DNA of 64,000 bases from Talaromyces rugulosus (taxonomy: Eukaryota; Ascomycota; Eurotiomycetes; Eurotiales; Trichocomaceae). The notes beneath the pieces were generated by a model. That model saw only the letters and a program-made list of their open reading frames with translations. It had not been told where the DNA came from and did not search any database. The position numbers and the translations under genes are program-made. Where the stretch lies: assembly GCF_013368755.1 (NCBI RefSeq), contig NC_049561.1, forward strand, positions 558,001 through 622,000, read 5' to 3'. Shown piece by piece: positions 31,375 to 42,320 of the stretch (within the stretch, counting starts at the first letter, position 1; every line of letters starts with the position of its first letter).

Positions 31375-33075
31375 CTAGTTGATCTTCACGACAGACGAGT
31401 TACGGTCCAAAGCGCTCACCATCACGGCAGCGTAGGTGGAGTGGATAGGGAAGACAGTCTCGAAACCCTGCTTGTCAACGGTGCCGATGAGCTCCAGGTC
31501 GTCCTCGGACGAGCCAGCGTAGACATCGTACGAAGTCACATCAGTGGCACCATTCCAGCTCACGTAGGCAAGCGCGGAATCCGATGAGTTGGTGCACTTG
31601 GACAGCGACTCGGGAATGTTGCCACTAGAAATAACCAGGCTAGGCGGTGACGCGGGGGTTGCGTGCCAGACCTGCTTGAAAGCGCGGTAGCTGTCACCAC
31701 CACCGATGGCGTCGAAGAGGCCGGTCCAGCGCACATCTTGGCCGTTGGCGGCGCCGGGTCCGTACTCCTTGATAACAGACGCGGATCCGTAGCCCATGAA
31801 GTAGTTGCCGTTGCTGAGTATGTCCGTAGAACCTTCGGCCCAGGCGTTTTGGAGGTCAGTGGCATCGTAGAGGTCGGCAAGAAGCTTGGGGGGCGAGTCA
31901 GGGTTGGGAGGTAGGGTCAGTTCCAAAACGATGCCCTTGGAGACAGCCTCCTTGGTTGCGGCATTGTTGTTGTTAGCAAAGTACGACAGGACCACGGAGC
32001 TCTCGGTCATGTTATGAAGACGGCCGTGGTGCTCCCATGACTGTATACAGATACGGTCAGTATGTATAACACTTTGGGAATGACGGGTAGTACTGACAAA
32101 GGTGCCGTTCTCTGGGAGTTTACCAAAGTCTCCTCCAGTCTCGCCATCAATAGTCCATTCGATTTCACCAGTCTTGCGGTTGATCAAGTACGAGGACCAG
32201 GTGTGTCGGCAGTTAATGAAAATGTAGTCGCCAATCGACTGAATCGAGTTCATGTGGTAGAGGTCAATGGCACCAGTCTGCTTGACGCCGTTCTTCGGAA
32301 CACCAGCGTGGGATTGCAAGATAGGGATATGGTCGATGAGGCTCCACTGCCAGAGGACTTCGCCGGATTCGATATCGAGCTCAAGCACAATAGCGTTGAG
32401 GATCCAGTCATCGGCAGTTCCACCCAGAGGAGTCAAATCGTACTGGGTAACATTGAAAGCAGTGGTCAAGAGGGTGTTGTCCTCAGTGATGTAGTGCTCG
32501 TGGAGATCAGAACCGCACTCGGCGATAGTTCCGTCGCCCTTGTGCAGGTTCAACTTGGGGCAGACGGTGTGGATCTCCTTATAGGTGTCGTCCAGGATAT
32601 GGACGTTACCCCAGCCAATGCCGACAAAAGGCTGGGTGCCAACCGGGGTGTAGTATGTGACGACCGGCTTTCCATTCAGCGTCTGCGCCTTGAAGTCGGT
32701 TGGGGCCCTGGTCGGTGGGTGAGCGTAAACCAGGTCACCAGTGTCGGTCATGATGAAGTTGGTGACCTCCTTGGGCTTGCCAGCGCCGGACTCGGTATTG
32801 GGTCCGAAGAAGATGAGGCCCTCGGCGAGCTCCTCACCATTGGCGGTGATGTTGAGCCGCGGCGGGGTACCAGTGAACGAGTGGAAGGTCTGGTAGGGGA
32901 AGATCTCAGTAGAGTTGTTCACGACCTCAGCGCTGCTGGCCGAGCACATCTTGGGGGCGCTCGAGTGGCCGAGCGACCTGTGTCGGAGTCCATGGTGGCT
33001 GCTGGCGGCCGACAGAGGCGCCTGAAGGTATACAAAAGCCGCAAGGGAGGCCAACACAGAAGTAGCCATCTTCAC
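31375..33075 (-). CDS. Secreted arylsulfotransferase-like protein
   Basis: The minus-strand frame is open for 566 codons. A probable 57-bp intron at 32097-32041 (GTCAGT...TATACAG) is in frame and stop-free. Removing it joins ENGTF to SWEHHGRLHNMTESS, the normal run of the family, giving 547 residues. The N-terminus (MATSVLASLAAFVYLQAPLSAAS) is a signal peptide. Core blocks are IGWGNVHILDD, DLHEHYITEDNTLL, VLWQWSLIDHIP, DLYHMNSIQSIGDYIFINCRHTWSSYLINRKTGEIEW and ILSNGNYFMGYG. It belongs to the arylsulfotransferase-like beta-propeller family (PF14269 type), common in moulds, mostly extracellular with unproven activity. It has several N-glycosylation sequons. Confidence 0.9.
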   Translation of the reverse strand: MKMATSVLASLAAFVYLQAPLSAASSHHGLRHRSLGHSSAPKMCSASSAEVVNNSTEIFPYQTFHSFTGTPPRLNITANGEELAEGLIFFGPNTESGAGKPKEVTNFIMTDTGDLVYAHPPTRAPTDFKAQTLNGKPVVTYYTPVGTQPFVGIGWGNVHILDDTYKEIHTVCPKLNLHKGDGTIAECGSDLHEHYITEDNTLLTTAFNVTQYDLTPLGGTADDWILNAIVLELDIESGEVLWQWSLIDHIPILQSHAGVPKNGVKQTGAIDLYHMNSIQSIGDYIFINCRHTWSSYLINRKTGEIEWTIDGETGGDFGKLPENGTFVSTTRHSQSVIHTDRICIQSWEHHGRLHNMTESSVVLSYFANNNNAATKEAVSKGIVLELTLPPNPDSPPKLLADLYDATDLQNAWAEGSTDILSNGNYFMGYGSASVIKEYGPGAANGQDVRWTGLFDAIGGGDSYRAFKQVWHATPASPPSLVISSGNIPESLSKCTNSSDSALAYVSWNGATDVTSYDVYAGSSEDDLELIGTVDKQGFETVFPIHSTYAAVMVSALDRNSSVVKIN

Positions 33076-36000
33076 AAGAATGATGAAGTCAAAATAGAGA
33101 GTGGATAGTCGCTCGCACGCAATCGCTCGGCATTCTGGCGTATTTGAGGCAGACCGTAGGGCTCATAGTGGGCCGCGATATTGGTTCGTACTCCATAGTA
33201 CTTCATAGTACTCCATGCTCATAGTTGCATCCTCTCGCTCAATAATGATTACGCAAGCCTCAGGGGTTCGATAGTAGCGCTGGACTTTTACATCGCTCAT
33301 TGGCTGCCAGCATGGGGGCGTGAAACGATACTTAAATTGCGGGATAAGATTCTTTGCAAGTCAAGATCGAGGTCTTCGCGGTGTTGATCTTATTGTTTTC
33401 AATCGGCCGAATCCATGGTAATTTTTACCGGATCCCAGCTACCTCACGCGTGTCAACGGACAGTTTCAATAATCCAAACCCGGTGTTTTCTGTATTCTCT
33501 TTGGATTCTTTGGGCTGCTATGCGCGAGGATCTTCAACACCAATTGTAAATCCGGTGCTTGGCAGTGCCACTATCTGCGCCGATCTCTATATCCATTATG
33601 TATGACCGAAGCGATTTCCGGGGAGGACACCGAGTCGCGTGGGTGGCGCTAAACAAGCAACGCGTAAATGCCCAAATGTCAATGAAACGACAGTGTTGCA
33701 TTAATATTGTTGCTGAGGATCGGCAGCTATGGCTCCACTAAAAATTCTTGTTCCTGACAGAAGTGTGTACGGTGGTCCCCACAGATATCGTTCTAATATC
33801 AGTCTTGACTCTTGATTTGTTCTCAGCGATATGATTGCGGAGCTTTTACCCTGATCAGAGGAGACAAGAGTGTACGAATATGACAGGGTATATCAAACAC
33901 TGTCGCTAGCTGGACTCACTGGCACGGCCTTGATGCGACAACAAAATAGACAGATACGAGAGCTGTCCAGGGACAACCATATTCTGACTTGTCAAGTCAG
34001 TTACAAGATTGCGTGTGATTTCCGGTCCATGATCTTTGTTATCTGCGGAGTTCGGAATGTAGATACTACGTAGCAACTTCGCAAGCCGTGTGGGTGGTAG
34101 GACTTCGGTCGAGAAAGTGGAGATTGAGTCAGGGAATTTCTACAAGGCGTCACTTTTGTTTCTTTTGCCATTGGCCTGTTTCCTGTAGCGGCGCAAATTA
34201 AATGTAGCATAGATCGGTAACACATTGAACCGTAGCCTTTCCAAAACTTGAAGTATGAAATCATGGACGACATTCGCGTTTCGACCAAGTTAAAGTAAAT
34301 GATTAATTGTCCGTAAACAGTCCAAGTTTCATTTCTCAAACCCGAATAGTAATTCGCGTTGAGACGATGATTCAATATTCCGAATAGCGTATGTACCGGA
34401 GGTGGACTAATGAAACGGCAAATGCAGACACAGGATTTACGAAATCGCGCAATAACTTAAAGACAATTCCAAATTTTTCTTTTAATTTTTGGTTTAAAGA
34501 ATAACACTAATGCTGTACCGACAGCCGTGGAGATTCTTTGTTCGTGGCAAACACGGCAGTTGAATATTGTTCTTACCGTACCGAAGTATCGGAGATCAAT
34601 ATTGATCATTTGACACCGCAGAACGACAGGGAACCTTCGCTATACTACTATGGTTAGCCATAGTAGGAATTCAAATTAAATAGACGAGTCCTATTTCTTT
34701 TCTTATGCTATACATGGTATTTCAATCAATACGAGTATGGTTTACTACTGGTTGTTGTTGAAATATGTAGTATGTATCTAACACGATATATATTTAAGGT
34801 TGCATACACCCAAAAATACATATGTCAAACAACATTTAAAACTTCATATGTAGGGTTAGAGAATTAGCAAATAGCTGTTTATACTCTTCGAAGACGAGGC
34901 ACCATGATAAAGCAGAAAATATCGATAACAATAGAATTATCTCAAATATTATCAAAAGCGCGTTTTATAATTTCATCTCCTAGGCTACTCTGGAGACAAC
35001 GTTGAAGAGCTACACGGCTGTTACTGCTCGGGTAATGACAGATTCGAAGCTTGCAGAACTACGAATCGGAATCGGATACAGAGAAAGATGGCAATTGTCC
35101 CATTAAATCGCCAATTTTATGGGCTCTTGGTTTTGTCCCAGAAAAACAAAATCAGCACCGTTGAAAAAAACATTGAAGAGTTCATCGGCTTCCGATAGTT
35201 CAGGTTGATTACATGAATATATCGCAGGATATGACCCAGAAGAGTATACTAGCACTATAATCAAGAGTGCCCTCCTATAGAATTCTCACTCGATATCTGA
35301 GTTGACGCAAAGAATTCTGAAGCGTGGCTATTCACGAATGATACGTTTTCGGTACAATAATAATCCCGAAATTATTAGACGGCGACCATACAATAGCTCT
35401 TTCACAGACACTACAAGACATCGCGTCTCTAGATGAAGACGCCTTCACTTATGGCAGCGTCAAATACCAGCTTCCTAGAATATCGGGAAAGGCAAGCGTA
35501 TGTCTTTTAAACTGATACAGATGGACTCTACAGGTGATATTTAGTCGATACCCTCAGCTATCACCTGCACCATGAAGAGGCTATTTCTGGGGACATGTAC
35601 CAGAACATGTGTCTAGCAAGGCACGGGTCGTACGTGCATACATCTACACAAAAGGCATGGGCGTGTATTGAGCAATTGATATGCTGGAGCAGGTTAAAAA
35701 CGTAGAACAGCCCAGGTCTTGATAGTTGGTACTGTCAAGACGAATTTGTAAAAAATCAATTGACCGATCAATCGATGGGTTCCATAATCATGTATTTCCA
35801 CCACATTGGGTTGAATATCAAAGAGGTCCAATAGACGCCAACATTCCTACAGAAAACCTCGGAACAGGACACACCCAATCGAGAGAACTAGAACCAGGAT
35901 CACCGTCTAGACCCTGAATAATAATAATTCTTATTCCGCCGACTCACCGACTCACCGCAGAGCTCCTTTGATCCGTGATCCTGGCAATTGATTGGCGGCG

Positions 36001-36741
36001 GTCCACTCTTTGTTGAAAAAAATGCGGTCTCAAATTCGATGTCGATACTGATCCTGCGTGTTGATTGGGTAGGAGCAGGGCAGGTTTCTCGGACAAACAG
36101 AGCCAACGCGGCAAACAGCGCAAACATGAAAACTCTGCAGTTGATCCGGGTACCGACCAATTCCGGACTAGCGCAAAAACGTGACTCCACCGTTGTCTAT
36201 ATAAGGACTGCCGCCGCCTGCACATTTGACCTTTTTTTTTCTTCTTTTTCTTAAGCGACTCTACTTCAAAGAATCATTTCATTAGTAGACGTCTCTCGCT
36301 GTTTTTCCGAAAATAGCCACAAATCCCACCCTTGCTGATGACCTCTATGTCCTCGGTGCCCTTAAGTGAATTTTCGGAGTTTCCTTCTTGCGAAGGTTGC
36401 TCTCTTACTCCCGCCTCGATCGCGCTGTGTTTTCTTACGAGGACGCGCCGATCCAGGGAGTGGTGATGATCTTTACCTTGTTTCTGGTGTCTGATTTCGG
36501 TCGGCTGGACTTGGTGGGTGTCGAGGAGGTCTGAAAGGTTTTCTTTTAGCTAGATCATTTTTTAATGTGTAATATGAAATTTTCATCCTCAAAATTTGTT
36601 CTCTTCTAAGAATCCATATCGTAAATGCATATGCATCTTATCGTACTCTTCTGTTTTAATCAGGTCTTAGGTGAGTGTAGGTTGTTCTGTGTGATCATTC
36701 ATTGTTTTCCTAATCATTTGGGTATCATAAGCTATAGCTAT
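33076..36741. other. Gene-poor region with possible decayed gene
   Basis: 3.7 kb without an intact gene. 33,187-33,217 has short repeats of CATAGTACT/CATAGTACTT. Most of 34,400-35,000 is AT-rich. About 35,000-35,920 has protein-like stretches broken by stops (separate entry). 36,200-36,740 is the T-rich 3' side of the UPF3 gene. Confidence 0.45.
35000..35917 (+). pseudogene. Possible decayed coding region, family unknown
   Basis: Two plus-strand frames give stretches that read like protein but are broken by stops. Around 35,360-35,500 one frame reads FGTIIIPKLLDGDHTIAL, then TLQDIASLDEDAFTYGSVKY, then QLPRISGKASVCLLN and a stop. Around 35,280-35,350 another reads SISELTQRILKRGYSRMIRF. A final open segment ends at 35,917. 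I do not recognise the family. Frame switching and stops suggest a mutated relic, but the amino-acid texture may also be chance. Confidence 0.25.
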
Positions 36742-38538
36742 CTATTGAGCCTCGCTAACAGGTGTTGCCTTCTCAGCTTTCTCCCCCTTCTCCCCTTCTG
36801 CAGCTCCAGCTCCAGCCTTCTTCTGACCTCTCCCTCCTCGAGATCGTGTGCCGCGCGACCGTTTCTCTCGAGAAACTCCCGCCTGCGGAGGTGTTCCTGA
36901 CGACGCCTGTGGTGCTGCATCACCAGTCTTCGCCGCCTTTTGCTGCGAAGGAGGATTCTTTCTTTCTAATACCACCACCTGGCTTTGCGCCACTGTCACC
37001 GGGCTCGCCGCAATAGCCTTTTGGAGGCTGTCTGCCTCAGCAAAGTCAACGTATCCAAATCCCTTCTTCCGGTCGATTTCCACTTTGGTTACTTTGCCGA
37101 AAACACCAAAGGCTGTATCGAGGAGCTCTTCTGTAACGCCTTGAGATGGGTTCGCGTGTTTGAGAAACGCCTGGGTAGCGGTTGGTGACACAGCAGGTTG
37201 TTTGGGTTTGGGTTGCTTTGGAGGCTTGGGTGTTGATGCAGCAGATCCTGTTGAAGGAACGGGGCTGCCTGTATTTGTAATTGTTTCTGTAGCTTGCGCG
37301 GCTGGGCTAGGACTGCCTTTGGAAGCTGCTCCTTTGGATGCACTCTCTTTGGCTGCTTTGGGTCCTTGCTTGGAGCTTTTTGGGCCTGTCGGCACAGTTG
37401 GAGATGAGGTCGCTGAGTCCTGGCCTGCCTCTTTCTTAGCACTTTCGTTATCTGCTGCGGCGGCGGCTTTCCCTCGTCGTCTACCTCCAGATGGTGCCAG
37501 TCCCAAGTCCCGTTGTAAGATTTTTGCCGCAGCAGTGACGTCTCCCCGTTCTCGTTTGCGATCAGATGCCGGAGTGCGCGTAGGGGATGCTTGTGATGGT
37601 TCTTTCGTTGCAGGCTGTTTCAATTTTGTAGAAGCTGCTGCTGCCGCCGCTTGCTTGTTCGCGGCCTTGACTGCTTCTTTTGTAGCCTTTTCAACTTTCG
37701 CTGGAGAGGATGTCGACTTCTTGTCGGGTGAGCCAGGTGTCGATGCCAGTGTAGATTCCTTCTCTGGGCGTTTTAGCAATTTTTTGGCATCTGCTTTCTC
37801 TGCCTTGGCCTCTTTGTCTTTGCCTCGCTTCGAAGACTTGCCCGATGCGCCATCCTTTGCCTTGCTAGCCTTCTTCTCCTTGATATATTGAACCAAAGGC
37901 GTCACGGTCACTTGGTCGTCGTCTTTTTCGGCCTCGCCCTCTGTTGCAGCAGATTTCTTCACGGGATTGGTCAAGCTTTCGAGAAAAGCGACAAAGTCAG
38001 GGTCTTGGTCTATCCCCCCTTGCCGTCCGTCCTTGCGTGTGCGACTTCCAGGAACCCGAGCGTACGGGGCAAATTCAACGGATGGGGGCCCCATAAGGAC
38101 AGGGTCGTTCGAGGTGCTCCGAGCATCGTGAAAGGATGTGGCTTTGACTTTTTCGAATAGAGAAGGAATCAGTGTCTCCGAGAGTAGGTGCAAATAGGCT
38201 CGTGCCGGTCGAGACGGTTTCGCAGGACTAGTTCGTGAAAGTTAGATAGATAAATTAGAAACGTAAAATAGAGATCAAGCATACTCTTTCGACACTTTTC
38301 CGGGCTTGTACTGGAACCAATCGACCTGGCCAGATCCCACCTTCCAATCGTCGCCCAGGTTTGTCTCGAACTCGCCCTGGGTGAGGCCTGGTGGAAGTCG
38401 ACGCACGATGAGTTTGAGCCTGGGTGCAGGAGGCTTCGCAGCGCTCTTTGTTGCAGGTGCAGGCGCTGGGCTTCCTTTCTGCGTAGCTGAGACTGGGATC
38501 TGGAGGACCCCAGCTGGCTTTCCACCAGCAGAAGCCAT
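36742..38538 (-). CDS. UPF3: UPF3, nonsense-mediated mRNA decay factor
   Basis: Two minus-strand exons, 38285-38538 and 36742-38227 (57-bp intron GTATGC...CTAG), give 579 residues. The Smg4/UPF3 domain begins LKLIVRRLPPGLTQGEFETNLGDDW, then KPSRPARAYLHLLSETLI and DPVLMGPPSVEFAPYARVP. A long Lys/Ala/Ser-rich low-complexity linker follows. A second RRM-like fold near the C-terminus (LLDTAFGVFGKVTKVEIDRKKGFGYVDFAEADSLQKAI) precedes an RG-rich tail (SRGTRSRGGRG). UPF3 links the exon-junction complex or ribosome to UPF2/UPF1. It is divergent from the PPG1-type phosphatase gene. Confidence 0.92.
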
Positions 38539-39108
38539 AGCTAAATGGTTCTGGACAATGAGTGACAGTTCAAATGTTTATAGAAATGTGAGAAGATCAC
38601 AAAGCCCGGGAAATATAAACGGTGCGGGGATGCAGGTCAGGTGGTTACACCGACATCTGGGCGGTCTGGTCCGGCCTCCTGGAGTTCTTGACTAAGGAGA
38701 ATCTAAGTTTGTATCTTATCCGACTGTTTGAAGAGACTTTGAAGCGCTTCCCCTCGAGTCCAACAACGTCGCCAGTTTCTCGCGAGACGCTTCAGCAGGC
38801 AGGTGGGAGCAGTACGGCACGCGACACACACCAAGCACGCCACCGCAACAGCGGCCAAACTCCCCGCAGCATAAGCGTTTCTTCCCACGCCTCGCTCGAC
38901 AGACAGTATATACGTCTGCAGGGCTTTGAGACCGGAGTTTCTGTCTTTTGTCTTCTTTCTTTTTTGAAATATCTGTTGTTTCTACCTCTCATTTGCAACC
39001 CCCCCCTCGACTACTCCTCGCCCCCGTGCCACGGACTGAGCGTACGCCGCCCCCCTTCATTTAGTCATCAAGCCATTCATCGAAGCATCGCAACATCGAC
39101 TTCACGCC
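38539..39108. promoter_or_regulatory. Divergent promoter, UPF3 / PPG1-type phosphatase
   Basis: 570 bp between start codons of two housekeeping genes. C/T-rich tracts lie just before the phosphatase ATG (38,995-39,060), typical of fungal leaders. No individual site is named. Confidence 0.5.
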
Positions 39109-40454
39109 ATGGCAGAGAAAGGAGTCCCCGCGCCTGGACCGGCAAAGTTGAAGCGCAATGCCGGTCCGGATGAATGGCTGGAGGCGTCCAAGAATTGCAA
39201 GTACCTTTCCGAGTACCATATGAAACAACTGTGCGATATCGTGAAGGAGTACATGATGGAGGGTTTGTTGCTGTGTGCCTTTTCTTTGAGACATCAATTG
39301 CTCACCTCTTTTAGAATCAAATATTCAGCCCGTCTCGTCGCCGGTCACGATATGCGGAGATATCCACGGCCAATTCTACGACCTGCTCGAGCTCTTTCGC
39401 GTGGCGGGTGGCATGCCCAACGAGACCAATGTTGAGGCCCCTATCAATGCTCCTTCAGTCATAACATCCGACGATATCGAACCTCCATCAACAATAACCG
39501 ACCCGAAGCTGCGAAAAAAAATGAAGAATGCAGACGGCCTGGATGAGATCGATGACGATGCTTCGGCGTCAGGAAGAGGGCGGTCCGGCAGTGCGTTGTC
39601 CGGAGAAGGCAATACCAATACTGGCTCGCCTACGGGAAATTTCGTCTTTCTGGGTGACTATGTGGACCGCGGATATTTCAGTTTAGAGACTTTGACATTG
39701 TTGCTCTGCCTCAAGGCCAAGTCAGTTCGCCACGTGTTCCGGATGAGGGCTGTCGCTGACTTTTTTTAAAGATACCCTGACCGAATCACACTGGTCCGAG
39801 GGAACCACGAGTCCCGACAAATCACTCAGGTCTACGGATTCTACGAGGAATGCTTCCAGAAATACGGCAATGCCTCAGTGTGGAAAGCGTGCTGCCAAGT
39901 CTTTGATTTCATGACGCTAGGCGCGATTATTGATGGAAAGGTGCTCTGTGTGCACGGCGGGCTCAGCCCGGAAATCAGGACCCTCGATCAAGTGCGCGTC
40001 GTCGCTCGTGCTCAAGAAATCCCTCATGAAGGAGCATTCTGCGATCTGGTTTGGTCCGACCCAGAAGATGTCGAAACCTGGGCTGTAAGCCCGCGAGGAG
40101 CTGGTGCGTATTCCATATTGCTCGCCCAATTCCTTCAATTTCCTTTCTGACTGGACTACTATAGGATGGCTGTTTGGAGACAAAGTCGCCGAAGAATTCT
40201 GCCACGTCAACGATCTCAGTCTGATCGCTCGAGCCCACCAGCTGGTCAACGAAGGGTACAAGTACCACTTTGATAAACAAAACGTCGCTACTGTCTGGAG
40301 TGCCCCCAACTACTGCTACCGATGCGGCAACCTTGCGTCAGTGTGTGAAGTGCGAGAGGACCTCAAGCCCACCTTCAAACTATTCAGCGCTGTCGGCGAT
40401 GACCAGCGACATCTCCCTGCGTCACGACCCGGGCGTAGTGAATACTTTTTGTAG
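39109..40454 (+). CDS. ppgA: PP2A-like Ser/Thr phosphatase, PPG1/PpgA type
   Basis: Four exons (39109-39262, 39315-39720, 39772-40103, 40165-40454) give 393 residues with introns of 52, 51 and 61 bp. Metallophosphatase motifs are all present: [46 protein letters not shown] and VHGGLSPE. It ends [10 protein letters not shown], keeping the PP2A-type YFL tail that is carboxymethylated. A 60-70-residue insert rich in Asp and Ser lies between VAGGMPNE and [11 protein letters not shown], as in Ppg1 orthologues of filamentous fungi. Ppg1 works with a STRIPAK-like complex in yeast and moulds. Orthology is likely but not proven. Confidence 0.9.
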
Positions 40455-41114
40455 AATAAATACCTCTCTTCGGCTTTTCACATCTTACGCGGCCACGATT
40501 TTCTTTTTCTTTTCCTTTTCGTCTTTGCAATTTTCCCGTTCTGTAACTGGAATGAAGGGGGAATGCTGCTGCATGGCGTATGGCGTTCGTTTTGTTGTTG
40601 ATACGATTACCCCATAAGACATGAAGCTGTATACCAATAATCTACGACAATTTATCTCGATGGAGCAATGGAATCTACATGAACAGAGGTGCTTGGTAAT
40701 GATATGTAATCCATTAAAACAAAGAATTTGGACGCGTTATTAGAAATGACGTCTTGGCAAAAAAGAGTCATCCGACGATTGGGATTACTGCGCCTCATCA
40801 CGTGTATAATTTTTTTTCCCTTTGCTTTTCCTGTCGTATTACTACGTTGATAACTTAAATATACTGCTCGGATTGCAAGGGACTCGACTTTCTCGTGAGT
40901 CATACTCAAGGACGTCTTTTTTTCCCCTTGCATACCATGTCCCCGCCACGCGATTTTGCAATGCGATAATCAATCAACCCCGCACCGCCACGAGGAAGAT
41001 ATTCGCTTTGGACAGCGTGTAACGAGCAAACTGGGGGGTTTTTTAAAAAGAAAAAAAATCATTCTATGGAGAGAACTTGAAAATGAGGATTCTTTCACAA
41101 AGGAACTCGTCACG
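40455..41114. other. Intergenic region
   Basis: 660 bp with homopolymer runs (T9 near 40,809, G6-T6-A5 near 41,035). The upstream part of the next open frame is likely not coding. Confidence 0.4.
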
Positions 41115-42320
41115 ATGAATCTGGAGACTGGTCGACGCCTGCAGGAAGCGTCGTCACACGGCATCTCCGTCGTTGCAAAGGCAACACTTAAAGAAGAAGA
41201 CACCGCGGCCTATTCTGGGTCCCTTCTTGCGTTATGCGCGGAAAAGGATCGAGGTGGTGGGGTGAGTCTTGCTTGCAAGGGGGTTGCAAGTAGGACGTTT
41301 GCTATCTATACGACTGCCATTCTGCCTCGATTATGGCGGGATATTATTCTACATGAAAGAGGGAGTGATTTATATGTGACAAGGCTAAACATCCTTGCTG
41401 AGAAGGTGTCGATGCTATTACCAATATATACAGCTTTCGATGATTTGGCAGACACTTCAAACGGCACGCGTTCGCCCCATTTGGAGTCACTGCCTGCGTC
41501 CCCTATACTTGAGACAGGACAGTTCTCCAGAAATTCACTAGCAGAGAGCAAACCAAGTTTTCTGCTAAATGCAGCTCTGCATAAACAGCATTGCATTATC
41601 GGACAAGGGAGTATGACCGAGACACTGCTGGTTGCACTACGACGGCCGTGGTGCGTGCTTGAAATCTGTGTCGGTAGTACACAGGAAGAATACGGCAATA
41701 GTGGACAAAAAGCAGCAGAATTTCTGAAAGACATACTGTCATTTGCGAGACTGGCTTACGAAAAAGATGAATCCGGATATGTCATGGCGGTGTTCTTGCT
41801 GGAGCATGAACTCGACAAGCGCCACGCCGTCAAAACATCGCACCCTATGATTTCCACTCTCCAGAGACATGGGAGAGGGCAGTTTGAAACAAGGGAGGCC
41901 AGCACTTGGAACTGCCAATTCGACACTACACAATCATCACAGCCACACAGATGGCCACGCACCTCGTATGCATATGCATCGTGCAACAAAGCCGTGTTTT
42001 TACCAAGTTTAACGTCTTTCAACGCCTTTTGGATACGTCTAATATGCGTTTCTGCCGTGGAAGCTGAGTTGAGTTTCTCGGCGCTTGTGGGCATGCTGGC
42101 TGCTAGTATACCTGGCCAAATCGGACTATCGGATTCAAGGATATCGCGTACCACTGTGTTCTCACAAAGGGGAAAACAGGCAAGGAGACAGTCAGACAGC
42201 GAGGTGCATTTGTCGAGGATCTTCAATGATAGTGTTCAATGTCAAAGTATTGACAAGCTCGTTAGAGATATGCTGCAGTTATATAGAGGGGTTGTCCAGA
42301 TAGCAGAGGACTATATTTGA
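41115..42320 (+). CDS. Hypothetical protein, uncertain
   Basis: An open frame runs from 40,956 to 42,320. The ATG at 41,115 avoids the homopolymer tract upstream and gives 401 residues. I recognise no domain. Parts look folded (TLLVALRRPWCVLEICVGS, KAAEFLKDILSFARLAYEKDESGYVMAVFLLEHEL, IDKLVRDMLQLYRGVVQIAEDYI). The antisense strand is also open over long stretches (41,306-41,734 and 41,756-42,226) but is Ser/Cys-rich in the way of shadow frames. The plus strand is preferred on length and composition only. It could be an unannotated lineage-specific gene or chance. Confidence 0.35.
   Translation: MNLETGRRLQEASSHGISVVAKATLKEEDTAAYSGSLLALCAEKDRGGGVSLACKGVASRTFAIYTTAILPRLWRDIILHERGSDLYVTRLNILAEKVSMLLPIYTAFDDLADTSNGTRSPHLESLPASPILETGQFSRNSLAESKPSFLLNAALHKQHCIIGQGSMTETLLVALRRPWCVLEICVGSTQEEYGNSGQKAAEFLKDILSFARLAYEKDESGYVMAVFLLEHELDKRHAVKTSHPMISTLQRHGRGQFETREASTWNCQFDTTQSSQPHRWPRTSYAYASCNKAVFLPSLTSFNAFWIRLICVSAVEAELSFSALVGMLAASIPGQIGLSDSRISRTTVFSQRGKQARRQSDSEVHLSRIFNDSVQCQSIDKLVRDMLQLYRGVVQIAEDYI

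Noticed and set aside
32062..33108. A 348-codon plus-strand frame
   Set aside because: Antisense shadow of the secreted arylsulfotransferase-like gene, which has a signal peptide and conserved blocks.
37160..37891. A 243-codon plus-strand frame
   Set aside because: Antisense to the low-complexity linker of UPF3; Ala/Leu-rich text is a composition effect.
41306..42226. Two long minus-strand frames as an alternative gene
   Set aside because: Ser/Cys-rich composition, no motif, and the plus frame is longer. Kept only as a caveat to the hypothetical gene there.
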